Assembly (NCBI GenBank): GCA_006384855.1 | Contig: VCJN01000570.1 | Span: 1-64,000, forward strand | DNA: 64,000 bases | Direction of reading: 5' to 3' | Source of the DNA: Tetraselmis striata | Lineage: Eukaryota > Chlorophyta > Chlorodendrophyceae > Chlorodendrales > Chlorodendraceae | Part shown: one piece after another, positions 12,698 through 24,159 of the stretch | How the letters are laid out: each line of letters begins with the position of its first letter | Numbering within the stretch: the stretch's first letter is position 1 | Translations under genes and position numbers: made by a program | The notes under the pieces: generated by a model | The model's input: the letters and a program-made list of their open reading frames with translations, nothing else | The model's database searches: none | Told to the model about the DNA's origin: nothing

Positions 12698-13395
12698 AGG
12701 AGTACCCGTATCATCGTTGTAGTTATTGTGTTGTTCAGCAGCGCAGCGTCATATCGCCGTTGCGACCTACACCACTGTCCGCAACTTCTCGGCCACCGTG
12801 AAGCCGGAGCACATCCCTGCGGCAGACATACAGGTAGCTTAACAACCCTCACGGGTGTCCACCAGGTGACCACTTGGCAAGGCCATACAGCAGTTTTAAC
12901 GCTCAGACAGGCTCTTCCTTGCCTCACACGAACTTCCAGGGCTCACAGGTACTGCGTACTTCCCAGAGCATGCCCACCCCAAGTCGCCCCGCCGCCGCCC
13001 GCACGGCGATGGATGCCCCCCCCCCCCCCCCCCCCCCCCCCTTCCTCGCCCCCTACAGGACACATACACGCAATTCTCGTGTCCGAGTCTGGGGGAAACT
13101 GGCCCTCCCAATTCACTTACCGTTTGCCCTAACAACTCGCAGCCACAGATGAAGCCACAGGGTGTTGGGGCCATGTCCTGTCGTTGGTTGGTGGATAGTT
13201 CTGATAGTTAGCCCGGCAGAAGTGAGGCCAGCTAGGCGTATATGTCTTCTTGGGGAGGGGAAGGGGGGAAAGGGGGGGCGGGGGGGAAGCTACCAAGCAG
13301 GCTTGCAAGGGCTGACAGCAACAGTGACTGGGCTGACTTGTTTCCCAGCTTGACTGATTGCCTGGATCCCCTCCCCTTTTGGGCCGGCAGGCAGC

Positions 13396-13668
13396 ATGCC
13401 GTGGTGGAGCGGCAACAAGGCGCCGGCGGTGGGCGATGTCGCCGAGACCGCGACAGCCAAGCCCGAGGCGGATAAGCCCGCAGTGCAGCAGACGGTGGAC
13501 CTCAGCGTTATCGACTTTGGCAAGGCGGAGCCCGCGGGCGACATGATGGCGGGCTTCTGCGCGCAGGGCGATCCGGGCGAGATCCAGGCCTGCATCTGGA
13601 AGGTGGACACGGCAGCCAACGCCAAGCGCACCGTCGCCGGAGATGCCAGAATACACATAGAGTTCTGA
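13396..13668 (+). CDS. Hypothetical small protein, 90 residues
   Basis: The ATG-to-TGA frame begins MPWWSGNKAPAVGD and has Ala/Glu/Lys-rich then mixed hydrophobic composition (DLSVIDFGKAEPAGDMMAG), more protein-like than the opposite strand. I recognise no domain. It could be a single-exon gene or the last exon of a longer plus-strand gene, since an AG lies just before the ATG and G/C runs like those of nearby introns flank it. Confidence 0.3.
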   Translation: MPWWSGNKAPAVGDVAETATAKPEADKPAVQQTVDLSVIDFGKAEPAGDMMAGFCAQGDPGEIQACIWKVDTAANAKRTVAGDARIHIEF

Positions 13669-14603
13669 GGCGGTGGCTGTCTGCAGCCGCTCCCCTGGGC
13701 TGCCCTCACCGATTGCCTGCAACAATCACAGCGGAATCCAATCCCCCCTGACAACCCCCGTCTCTCACAGCAATCCGCCGTTTGCGAATGCATTACTTCC
13801 TCGGGATTGAATGCTCACTATGGCCGTGCCATCCTTGGGGCCACCTCCCCCATGGTTGTTGCTGGGGAGTCACGTCAATCAGGCTCCAGGGGGGGGGGGG
13901 GGGGGGGGGCAGTGGCTTCAGGACAGGTGCTGGTACTTGGTAGGCGCCCAAGGCAAATATTATTACATTTGCACAATTGTTTCGCTGCAAGTAGTGGAGG
14001 ATACCCTGGGAACTCCCTCTGCGGCAGCGGACTGAGGGCACCAGTCACACAGCAAGGCTTGGCTGCCAGAATGCCAGTTGGATTACTTTGCTCAGCCGGG
14101 CGGGGCGATGGCCATGGCGACGCGCTGCGCCAGGGATTGGTTGAGGGTACCGTGCGCCGCAGGGCGCCAAAGCGGCGCAGGGCTGCTACCTGCCATTGGG
14201 CGGGTGGCAGGGGGTGCGGGGCTGGGGGTATCCAAGATGGTGTTACCATACACAGCGCTGCGGCCGGGGCGGCGGCCGGGACTTGCGCCCCGTAGCGCTG
14301 GCGGCTCGCTTTTGTTTGCTGCCGCCTCGGCTGGCAGGACTGCAGGCATCGACTCTGCCCGCGCCAATCCTGCCCCTGCTGGCCTCTTGTGGGCCACCAG
14401 CCTGCGCCACCGGGCATACGTCCATGAAATCAGCGGTTGAGGTTGGAGACACCATGCATAGCGCTAGAGTGCTGGCGCTAATCCCTGATTGCTGACACAC
14501 AGCCTCCCGTGGGAAAGGCTGTGAATATGGGGAAGCCGGTCGGTAGTATGTTCTTTCCCGGTCAATTCAGCAATAAAGCTCCATTCATTTCCAAGCGGTT
14601 TAT
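13669..14603. other. Spacer with G run, no gene resolved
   Basis: It contains a run of about 20 G near 13890 and several short frames on both strands. Possible exon-like pieces near 13916 and 14078 could not be joined into a consistent model, and no protein family is recognisable. Confidence 0.3.
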
Positions 14604-16425
14604 CTATCTGCGGCATCCTAAGCCATAAAGTTTGCTGCGGTAACTCAGGATGTGGCAAGGCCGTGTTGGTAATATTTGGGGGATGGATGGCGGGCAGTAG
14701 CGGCCCGACCTGGCTGCCTCTATCCGGCGCTCTGTGTCAGGGATGTGGGAGAAGGGCGCCGCCTTGCGAGGGATGAAGGCGTAACCCCTCTTGTGCTGGC
14801 CGTTAGCGCTGCAGGTCTTAACGGATGACGACACCTCGTCCGCGTCGGCGTTCCCGATGGCCCCCCCGCTAAAGCCTGGTCCAGACTTGCAGGAAGCGGT
14901 GGAGGCGGTGCGTGACTCCCGACAAGCGGTCAGTCGGCGGTACGTGTCGGGGATGTCGCTGTAGAGAGCGGCCTTTCGGGGAATGTTGGAGCGCGCGGAG
15001 GCGATCGTGCTGCGCGACGTGGAGCCGCCGCCGCCGGTGAAGTAGCTGCTGTCGAGGGAGCGCCCCGTCTCGAGGGCGTACGGCGCGAGGGGGTGCGCGG
15101 CCTGGCTCGAGGCACACATTCGGGGCTCGAGCTTGAAGGTGGGCCGAGGACGGGGGGCAGCAGTCAGCGCAACGTGCGGCGCTAGCTCTGGGGGCTCCGA
15201 CGAAATCGCAAGTAATCGCGGCAATTTTCTGGAAGTGGGGAAGATCTAAGACCCGGGCGACCCTCGTAGACCGAGGCGACTATGACGCTGCTGCATGCAA
15301 CAGGCGTGAAAATCCAGCATACCAGTACCTTGTGCTCCGTTGCAGTGGAGGAGCCGCTGGCAGTGCTCGAGGTAGTGACCATAGCGGCACCGGTCCGAGG
15401 CATCCGCCGCTCGTGGTCGAGCATCACGTCCGTTAGATGCTCTGGTACGTCTGAGGGCGTCTTCTGATGCCCGGTTGATCTCGCCTCGCGTGACGCATCC
15501 TCGGCAGCAGTCTCCTTCCACACCCCTTTCTTCGTCGGAGGTGCCTGTCGACCCATGTCAACAGGCTACGATTAACGACACCACCTCACTCCCGCGCACT
15601 CAACTCCCAGACCCGCGCCCACGCGCCCGCCGGCAGACACAGACAAGCTGCGACCAGCGACTTGCCCGTCTAATCAGCTGCTGACTCCCCGATACCGAGA
15701 AAGCTCCATACTGCTTGGTCGGCGGCTGAGCGATCCCGGAGGTGTGGGAAGCCCGCGACCCAGCGTTGGGCCAGCTGCTGTCACTCTCGATTCGTACGTT
15801 TTTGTCCCCAGGCAGCGCCGCCAGCTTGGTCAGCAAGGGCGGCGCGTCTCCGGGGAGGTCCACCGTTGAGAACCGCTCCACCGCTTGCTGCTGCTGTCCG
15901 GCCCGCCAAAGGACCTGCTTATGGCGAGGTGCTTCCGCCATCGGATTGTACTCGCTCAACCAGCATGTGGACGCGACATCATCGTCGTCGATATCTAACC
16001 TTGCAGTGAAGGCCCCGTCGCCCAGTCCGCTGGCGCTGGCACCGGCCCCAGCAGAGGGAGGCAACCGGAGAGGCGGAACAGGTGGAGCTGCGCAGGCCCA
16101 CTCGCCGTGCATCAGTGCAAGATTGGAGGGGGGTGGGGGGGGGGGGGGGGGGGGGGGGCGGCGGGGGGAAGCTCCATGCTCCATGCAATACGCCCACCGC
16201 ACAATGAATTATCGGACCGGCTGCACCCCGACAAGCACGGGCAGATGAATTCGCACGCAGTCCAGTACCCGTACCTCCATCTGGAAGAGCCCTCGACAGA
16301 AATATATCTCGGTGCTCCAGCGGGGTAACGTTCTCTGGGACACCCGCAGGCTGCTGGTGTGGCAGCTTCTCCGGGCTCTCGCCCACCCCCTCCTGGCTGC
16401 GAAAGCAGCTGAAGAGGCAACTCAT
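14604..16425 (-). CDS. Four-exon protein of unknown function with paired IPRKAA motifs
   Basis: The exons are 16425-16275, 16087-15666, 15544-15329 and 15245-14604, giving one frame of 476 residues and a TAG stop. Junctions are GT-AG except intron 2, which uses GCAAGT, the typical GC-AG donor. The N-terminus MSCLFSCFR has the Cys/hydrophobic look of a lipid-anchored protein (inference). The middle has an acidic stretch (DIDDDD). The last exon holds two copies of a motif of the form IPRKAA-x-(Y/F)-S-x-IPDT-x-RR, about 70 residues apart, rich in Ser around them. I recognise no enzyme or domain. The first intron contains a long C run on the sense strand shortly before its acceptor. Intron 3 could use other acceptors; the chosen one is the only AG nearby that keeps the frame. 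Confidence 0.65.
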
Positions 16426-16435
16426 CGCGCCCTTG

Positions 16436-16580
<145 letters not shown>

Positions 16581-16589
16581 AAATGTTAA

Positions 16590-17574
16590 AAGCAATTAAC
16601 AGACAACATCAATTTGCCCTCGACTGATGGGGTCGCACGTCAGCGGTCCTGGGGCTGGCGGTGAAGCGGTGTCGGGTCAGGCATCGCTGGGTGCGACAGT
16701 CGGACTAAAACGTGAGACACATCAAATATTGATGACCTGAACATCATTATTAAATAAATGCCGTCAAAATTACATAACAAGTACTTCCTACGCCGCACAC
16801 CGGCACGCTGGCCTAACCACCGCGAAGCAAGAGTACCAGTCTGTGCACCAGCTAAGTATCACCGTGGGAGTGCCGGTAGCAGCGTGGACACCAGTGTCAG
16901 TGCATTGGAACCCGAGCAGCTGCGCACCTGCGGCTCCTGCTGGTAGGGTCCGCGCCGCAGTACACTGACGCCCGGCGCGTCGTGGCTGGTAGTCAGCGCG
17001 GCCGGATACCGTAGTATATATGTTGCGTCTAGCTCATATATGGCAGCGTGGGACAATGGACCAGCAGCCCGCTGGCGAATGGCGGGCGCGTGCGGGGGAG
17101 GCAGAATCTCGCCGCACTTGCCGCGGCTGTCTATATATAGTAGAGGAACGTTCACATCCAGCGCAAAGCGTGTTAGGAGTGTCCGCCTCCACCTAGTCGC
17201 TGCGGCTTGGCGAGCGGCTTCTGGGGCGGGAGGGCTGGTCTGCGCTGGGGCGTCGCATTTTGGTGACCGGCGGGTCGGGGGCGGCGGTGGCAGTCGTCAT
17301 CATCACATCGACGTCCGATATCGCATTATCACGGTACAGGCAGTAGTATAACTGTACTTACTATCTATTTACATGAGCTACCTGCAAAAGGTGATTAGGA
17401 AACAACCTATTACTGTACTGGTAGTACAGTAGTCGTCACTACTATTTGTACCGGAAGTATGAACTCCTCCTGCCTGCAGTGTTATTGATTTTTATATAGT
17501 ACTGCTTGTCTCACCGGTGGATTTGTTACGGGCATTTTTGATTCAGCATCCCATACCGGCGCTATACTACTACG
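16590..17574. other. Intergenic spacer
   Basis: No gene, RNA or repeat was recognised. It lies between the 5' side of a minus-strand gene and a LINE insertion, so it may hold that gene's promoter. Confidence 0.35.
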
Positions 17575-17590
17575 GATACTACTGTGTGTA
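17575..17590. repeat. Target-site duplication at the 3' side of the LINE
   Basis: GATACTACTGTGTGTA occurs here and again at 20676-20691, exactly flanking the LINE copy. A 16-base direct repeat at both ends marks a retrotransposition event. Confidence 0.9.
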
Positions 17591-20500
17591 CAGAACTAAC
17601 GTCAACTGTGAAAGGTTGCCAGCAAAAGAGAGACATGAGCATGAAACCAAGGTCGAGCAGGAGGACATGGAGCCAAGAACCAAGAAGGAGCCAAGGGAAC
17701 CACGAAATCACTTAGCTGCCAGGGACCAAAGGGACCCCCGCCCCGGGGTAAGCTATCAGCCGCGGCGAGGACGCTTGCAGCCAATGACCCGGGTCATAGC
17801 AACACATGCCGACGAGCGACGCGACGCAGGCGCAGGAGTACCATCACGTGCCGCACGCGCGGACGCGACCCCGCCAAGAACGTTGTCTGCATGTGCCATG
17901 TTGATGAGCAAGGAGAAACGGCGGCGCCACGCAGACAAGAGCTGGCCGATTTTTTGGCCAGTGTGTGTGTGGCTAGCTTTCGCGAGCTCCACCAAGAAAG
18001 CCTCGGCATGCGGGGCCAGCGAGCCGAACTCGGAAACGGCGAATGGAACAAAGCGAAGCATGCCGGCGGCGTTTCGGACACCCTCGTCATACTTCTGGAT
18101 TTTGTGGCGCTCTGCAGCCCTCAAAGCAGTCGTTGGATCCGAGCTTGACACGCCGAGGATGGGGGCAATGGTGGTATCGATAGCAACCGTGTTTCCGCGG
18201 ATACCGCCATACCCGAAAAGCCCAACATCGGCCGGCCGGCCGTCGCTGCCCTTCGGGAGAGAAACAAGCACCGACGGGTCCGTGAGGATCTGGACACCCA
18301 CGCCCAGCGCGGACTTCACGTCGTGGCAAATGTCGGAAAGGCCATGTGCGGCCCACTCGTGTGCGGCGTGATTGGAGACGCCCCCAGAGCAACGTGCCAC
18401 GTGATCAGCGTATGCGACCGCCCAAGTTGAAGGAGTGAACTCCACGCCAGCATCCTCAAAACGGGCCAGCATACCTTGTACCGAGAAGGAGCAAGAAGCA
18501 CAAGGGCATGGCTCGCCAAGGGAGAGGACAGGAGCCGCCGGAAGGCCAAATGGGCGGCAAGCGGCAACACGGAACATAGAATCGTAGTACTCAGGGGAAC
18601 GCTCACGGACTTCACCAAGGCGACCCTCGCTTGGAGGATCAGTCACCAGGAACGCTGTCGCAGCGCGTAAGAGGCGGCCTCGGAAGCGGTTGCTGTCAGG
18701 GCCACTTGTAGGCATACGCGCAACGAGCTTTGCGAAACGGACCGTGTGAATGCGGTGGCTCAGGGTTTCCTGTACTTTCCGCATGGAGTGCAAGGGGAAG
18801 TCCGAGTAATGCGGGATAGCTCGGAGGTCGGCCGCCGAGCGCATTGCAGACGCCGGCTCAGCCCCGGCGGCCGAGCAGCCGGCACGGGCAACGTGGGAGC
18901 GCTTGGAGGGGAGCAGCTTTAGGGCAGAGGCCAACGGCCCCGCTAGATCTTCGAGTACCGCGTCTCCACACTCCTCAACGACACGGGTATGAGCGGCGCG
19001 AAGCTCGGCAGCCCACATCGGCGCCGACGCGTTGGCGCCGGCATCGAGCTCCAACGTTGGGGTGGCCATAGCCTGGTGGATCGAGGACGCCCCAACAAGG
19101 TAGAGGCTATGAGGGCTGGATTCGCCGGACGGGTCGGAAAAGAACGCCCCGGCGTCGCTCAGGGTGGCGTGTTGAGCACGGAGGAAAGTCACAGCTTGGC
19201 CAACCACGAGGGCGGCAGCGCCGACGTGGGAGGCATCTGCTATAACCACATTATCGCCGATGCCGAGGCCCCCAAATTGGACCGGGAGGGACAGCTGCGT
19301 GCGCATGGAGGGCGTATCCAAGAGGTCGGGGCTAACACCCCATATGCCGGCAAGCGTTGAAAATGCGGCGGCGTCTGCATCTTCGAGGAAAGACGTAATA
19401 GTGTCGCCATACCCCTCGGATCGACCCAAGCCCCGAGGCGTGGAGCGGAGATGGTGGCCAAAACGACGGCCGCAAACTTGCAGCAGGCGAGTAGCAGTGT
19501 GGGAGTGGAAGTGGTCTGCCAAACCGACAAGGCGGGAGCCGAATTGGTGAAATCTTTCGACCGTTTTGTCCAGCAGTTCCCGGGCGAAAGTGGCCGAGCC
19601 CACAGGGGCCCCAAGCACCTTGATTCCGGACGAGGAGACTGCAACACCATGCAGCAAATGCCCAAATGGAAGGGCGCCGAACGGAGACGAAGAGCCAAGC
19701 TGACAATACGCCTGTCGTTTGCGAATGGTGACGCTTAACCCAACGGCGGCAAAAGCGGACGGGGCCACCCACGTAGCAAGCGCAAGACCATCACCAGTGC
19801 CGACCAGGTTGACGTCGTCTGAGAAAGCCGCCAACACTGAGTGACTGGGGGCAGCCGCGCCGATGCGAGCGTACACTCGGGCAGCGACGGCGGCGAACAG
19901 GATGAGGCCGAGGACGCAACCCTGGCGGGCCCCTCGACGGCTTGGAATCCGGAGAGAGGGACCGGGTTGGGAGCCGTCGAAAACGTACAGATTGGACTCT
20001 TGACCATAAAGCATGATCGCCGAACGCAATAGAGGCTGCCAAACAGGGTCCTCGAGCAGTGTGCGGAACATTTCGGAGCGGTAGAAGGAATTGAACGCGT
20101 TTTCGGCGTCAAGCTGCACCAAGACGAGGGATGGGTCCGAGTCTAGGAGAGATCGCACAAGGAATTGAACTAGTTCCACGCCACCCTTAACGCCAAAACC
20201 GAACTGGCCGCGGGCGGCAAGCCATTGGGCGATGGGCTCGCCATGAGCGCGCAAGAGGACGCGCATAGCGAACCGGACAAGCACGCTGCCGATGCCAATG
20301 GGTCGAACGGACCCCTTCATGTCTCCGGCACTTAGCTCCAACGCATTGCGCTCCGCCGGCGTGAGCTTATCTAGGGGAACCAAGGTAGCGGAGGAAAGGA
20401 AATGGGCGACGCCAGCAGGGACCTCCGCATTCGCGATGGCCTCGGCTATGCCACGGAGGTGGGAGCGCGAGCAGAGGGCACGGAGAGCCTCAAAGCGGAT

Positions 20501-20675
20501 GCCATCGAGGAATGGGGCAGAACCATTGGGGCTGCTGGACAACACCTCGCAAACGTCCACCGAAGCCTCAGGGAAAGTGAGGCGGTCCAACGAGAACGGG
20601 TCCGGGAGCGCGCAAGGAACAGGGTCCGGGGTCTGGGGATGCAAGCGAAGGAGCTCTTCGTGAAGCCGCGGGCCA
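17591..20675 (-). mobile_element. 5'-truncated non-LTR retrotransposon (LINE) with RT and restriction-like endonuclease domain
   Basis: The element lies between 16-base target-site duplications. It carries one open frame, stop at 17756, whose 991-codon extent begins at 20731 outside the element. The reverse transcriptase shows QLDAENAFNSF (near residue 208), GARQGCVLG (about 268) and FSDD (about 303). A CPCASC...H...C cysteine/histidine cluster starts near 742. A PD-(D/E)XK-like block follows from about 832: RPADVG, VAIDTT, and a Lys in HKIQKY. This order (RT, zinc knuckle, nuclease) is that of R2-type or related early-branching LINEs. Relative to the copies at 26.6-31.1 kb, about 850 bases with the N-terminal zinc fingers are missing. 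The RT and nuclease frame looks undamaged, so this insertion is fairly young. Confidence 0.88.
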
Positions 20676-20691
20676 GATACTACTGTGTGTA
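20676..20691. repeat. Target-site duplication at the 5' side of the LINE
   Basis: Second copy of GATACTACTGTGTGTA (compare 17575-17590). Just beyond it the LINE reading frame continues into flanking DNA on the minus strand as far as 20731. Confidence 0.9.
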
Positions 20692-21187
20692 TTCCTACTC
20701 TACGGGCGTGTGCGGCCCTATATACTACCATGGGTATGAGCAGGGGTTGCCCCTGCTGTCATCGCCCGTACGCTCGCTGGGCGGGCAGAGCGTATGTTAA
20801 AATAACATGTATATATATATGGTCGCTATCAGGTACATGAGCAATAGCTGCAAATTAAGTATAAATAACATATCACAGTCCTGGCATATAGGTACCTGTA
20901 CCAGCAGCAGGGCAGAGGTATTCTCTGGACGCTCTCCCTGTAACCAAAAAGTATATAGGGGTAGCACCTGGTAGCACCAGCCTGCTGGCACCCGGGGGCG
21001 GAAAAACACCCGCCTGACCGCGTCCCGCGCATCAACACGCAACTTCTTGTTCCGGCTGACTTAACGGGGCGGGCGCATCACCTTGTGCCAATTTGGACTA
21101 CAGCTCGCCCCCTACCTCAGCTGCTGCCACGTACCCCAGGAAAGACCCTGCGCTACCGCCGCTCAGTCGCTCGATTGCAGCAGCGGA
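20692..21187. other. Spacer and probable promoter/leader of the EGY2-like gene
   Basis: No repeats beyond short AT stretches (TATATATATAT near 20810) are visible. The AT stretch is too far from the ATG at 21188 to call a TATA box with confidence. Confidence 0.3.
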
Positions 21188-23821
21188 ATGCGCGCGATGT
21201 GCAGCCAGCAAGCGGCGCGTCGGGCAACACCATCGCGGGTCGGCGTTGCGCGCGCCAAGGGTGCGGCGGCCGCCAGGCTCTGCCCGGCAGCTGCGGCTCC
21301 CCGTGGAGCCCAACCCCGGAAAGATTGCCTGTGGCGACTGGGGCAGAGGTGGGTGTCTGACGGCGCACGATTCAGCGCGCGCTAGCCGCCACTCCGTGCC
21401 GGCCGCTGGCGGTTGCATCCCATCAACAGCGCACAGCAGAAAGCAGCTCGAGTTATTTCAAGGCGGCAGGGCGATTGGACCCTCACTTCCCCATGCTGCG
21501 CGTATTTCTCTGCAGGGGCCGGGTTAAGCTCGTTTGCCATGCCGAGCCTTCGAATGATAATGGTTCTGGGCGTGAGGACGAAGAGAAGGTGGGTCAGCCC
21601 CTCGCACAGGATAAGGGCGGACTTGCTGCAGCTGCTAATCCCCTAGATTCTTATCTCCCAGTGCCGGAATGTGTCACCAGGACGCCAATAAAGACGCCTC
21701 CTCCAATGGAGCACCCCCGGCCGAAGTCCCAGGGGGCGACGGACAGCTTGCGCTCTCAAAGGACGTCATCGACAAGCTGCGTGCAACGGTATTCACGTTT
21801 GATTCGTTTTTTGTGACGTCAGTGGAGAATTACGACGCCAATGGGGTGCTGTTCAAGGGAAACCTGCGAGGGAAGGCAACCGAATCGCAGAAGAAGCTGA
21901 AGGCTCGGCTGCAGGTGTGGCGAGCTACATCCCAGCGGCTCTCTATTGACAGCATGGAGGGTGCTTTCGCGGATGGGGGAAAGGGGGGCCAACCATGAAT
22001 GTGACAAGCTGAAAAGAGGACATTTTTTCCTCACAGGCTCAGCTGGGTGAGGATTATGTTCTATATCTACTTTCAGACCAGCAGGACAAGCCATGTGTGG
22101 CTGTCTTCCCCGCCGAAGCTATTTCAGGAGGCGCACCTTCTCCCACAGTTGAGGTATTTGGCACCTGGTGCTGACATGACCAGCCTGGTGCATCCTAGCC
22201 TGCCATCCATCATGACACATGCCTCACTGCGCCCTCTATCGCTGTCCTGGTGCGCAGGCGGGCCTGGCCGTCCTGTTGGGCCTCGCTACCCTGGGCTTCT
22301 GCCTCACCGGCAACATCGGCACCGCAACGGATGACACTGGCGCAGTGTTTGAAGCGAGCAAACTGCTGGACGGACTGCCCACGACGCTGGCACTGTTTCT
22401 GCTGCTGGGTGCGCTCTATTTGCACTCTGCCAGCATCACATGCATGCAAGCAGACTCACATGGCCCCATGCACACTCCTCTTGGCCATTCCCCCCTCTAG
22501 GCCATGCCATCTGGCTTCAGACTCAGGGGCCCAATGTCTGCAGGGGCTCACGAGGCAGGGCACATCGCGGCAGCCAGAAAGCACGGCGCAGAGCTCGCGC
22601 CGCCACTGCTAGTGCCCTCCAACCTGGGCTTTCTGGGCAGCTTTGGTGCGGTGACACGCATCAAGTCCACCCTGAAGAACCGCACACAGCTGCTGGAGGT
22701 GCGCTCTCCGGCGGGGATTGCTGCATGTTGATAGCAGTCACATTGACAGTGCAGCTGAGACATCGGCGTATCCATCGGATGGTATGGCTGACACACTCCG
22801 CCTCTGCTCCCTGTTCCCTTCACAACAGATCGGCCTCGCTGGGCCAGCTGCAGGCACTGCGGCCTCCCTGGCGATGTTGCTAGTTGGCTTTGGACTTTCC
22901 ATCGCCGGGAAGGGCAATGTGACGGTTGACTCGACTGCGTTCAACGTAAGCGGAGAAGCAGATCTCGCCCCCTCCCTTGCCACCTGCTGATGCCACGTGC
23001 ACACCCGATGAGGCTGGACAGCAAGGCGATAACAGGCCGCATGCTCTGAGAGTCCGGTCTGTGCTGTCGCTGTGGCTGTACAGGACTCCTTCCTCGTCGG
23101 CTGCCTGGGGCACCTTTTCTTGCCGCTGGACAGCACAGAGCAGGTGCAGCTGTCGCCGCTGGTGATTGCTGGCTGGGCAGGTCTTGTCATAAATGCGCTC
23201 AACTGCATCCCCATCGGGGACCTCGACGGTGGCAGGATTGCGTTCGGGATCTGGGGCCGCAGGTACCTGCGCGCACGCCACGCTCCCCTGCAGGCTAGTG
23301 GATCCGTTCATGACCGGCTCAGTGAGCGCCCAAAGCAGGGCATCCTCGGCTGAGCTGCTCGCTCGTTCCATAGGGCGGCTGGCGCCCTCCAAGTCCTGAC
23401 AACCCTCGTTCTGGGTTTGGGAGGCATCATCGACACGCTCGCGCTGTACTGGGTGCTGTTTGCTCTCTTCATTCAGCGAGGGCCGATCGTTCCCCAGGTG
23501 CTGTCTCTCCCCCCCCCCCCCCCCCCCCATCACCATCACCATCATCATCACTGTCCTTGACAACATAGCAACACAGTCTGGGCTTTTGCAGATCAGTACG
23601 CAAAGTACGTCTAGGTGCGTCATCTAAGGGAGCAGATGTTGTTGAGGCTGTGTGTGATGAAACTTCTGCTGGCAATTCCCGGCAATGTGATTGCCGCTCA
23701 GGAGGAGGAGCTAAGCGAGCCGGAGGGCGCCGCTGTGCAGGTCGGGGTGGTATTCCTCGCGCTTTCCCTCATGATTTTACTTCCTTATCCGGGCGCAGGA
23801 GATGTCCAGGAGATACTGTAA
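21188..23821 (+). CDS. EGY2: EGY2-like chloroplast site-2 metalloprotease
   Basis: Ten exons: 21188-21348, 21516-21588, 21681-21914, 22037-22153, 22258-22408, 22544-22698, 22829-22945, 23084-23262, 23374-23497, 23702-23821. All are GT-AG and join in frame to 476 residues. The product is an intramembrane zinc protease of the S2P family, thought to act in thylakoid or envelope membranes. Residues 1-55 are Ala/Arg/Ser-rich like a transit peptide. Then come the EGY motif GNLRGK, the zinc site HEAGH (start of exon 6), GSFGAVTRI, and the second metal motif in GDLDGGRIAFGIWGR. Hydrophobic segments lie in exons 5, 7, 8, 9 and 10, ending LLPYP as in plant EGY2. The match to EGY2, rather than EGY1, follows from the GSFG, DLDGGRIAF and QRGP blocks. 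All metal-binding residues are present. The small exon 2 and its borders are the least certain. The TAA stop overlaps a TGTAA poly(A) signal. Confidence 0.92.
23507..23529 (+). repeat. C homopolymer in the last EGY2-like intron
   Basis: A run of about 19 C starts a few bases after the donor of the final intron and is followed by ATCACC repeats. It is typical of the intronic G/C runs in this window. Confidence 0.9.
23817..23821 (+). terminator. TGTAA poly(A) signal overlapping the EGY2-like stop codon
   Basis: The last codon and stop (CTG TAA) create TGTAA, the usual chlorophyte cleavage/polyadenylation signal. No other TGTAA was noted close downstream. Whether it is used is inference. Confidence 0.35.
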
Positions 23822-24159
23822 AATCGGAAATGTGGAGTGGCCAAATCACCAACAGAGCGACGCATCCCGCCATCGGCACCGCCGAGGCAAATTATGGCAC
23901 GAGCATAGCACATAGCAATTTTAGCGCTGATGTAAATCAAACATGGGGGCAACCATCCGGTAAGGCAATTAAGCATGGCTATTCGACGATCCAGAGTGAG
24001 TGCATGATGCATGACCAATGCACTCGCGACCGCCGCAGATGCTACTGCGATCGGATCAATGTACTGAGGCAAATAAATCTGTGGCGATAGCGGTATAGCA
24101 TAGGGAAAATTTAAAAATATCTACAAGTGACCAGCCGCAGCAGTCTGATGATGGATAAT

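Noticed and set aside
12896-13174. Gly-rich minus-strand frame and Pro-rich plus-strand frame
   Set aside because: Both are driven by a C homopolymer near 13018-13040; no domain and no splice-consistent context.
14078-14440. Plus-strand frame with a possible small membrane-protein ending (NPAPAGLL)
   Set aside because: Resemblance to the end of TMEM14/FAX-type proteins was too weak, and no upstream exon with the remaining membrane segments could be joined.
22504-22543. Extension of EGY2-like exon 6 to an earlier acceptor at 22500
   Set aside because: It would insert GHAIWLQTQ-like residues and shift the frame before the HEAGH zinc motif; the acceptor at 22543 gives the family-typical LLLG-AHEAGH junction in phase.
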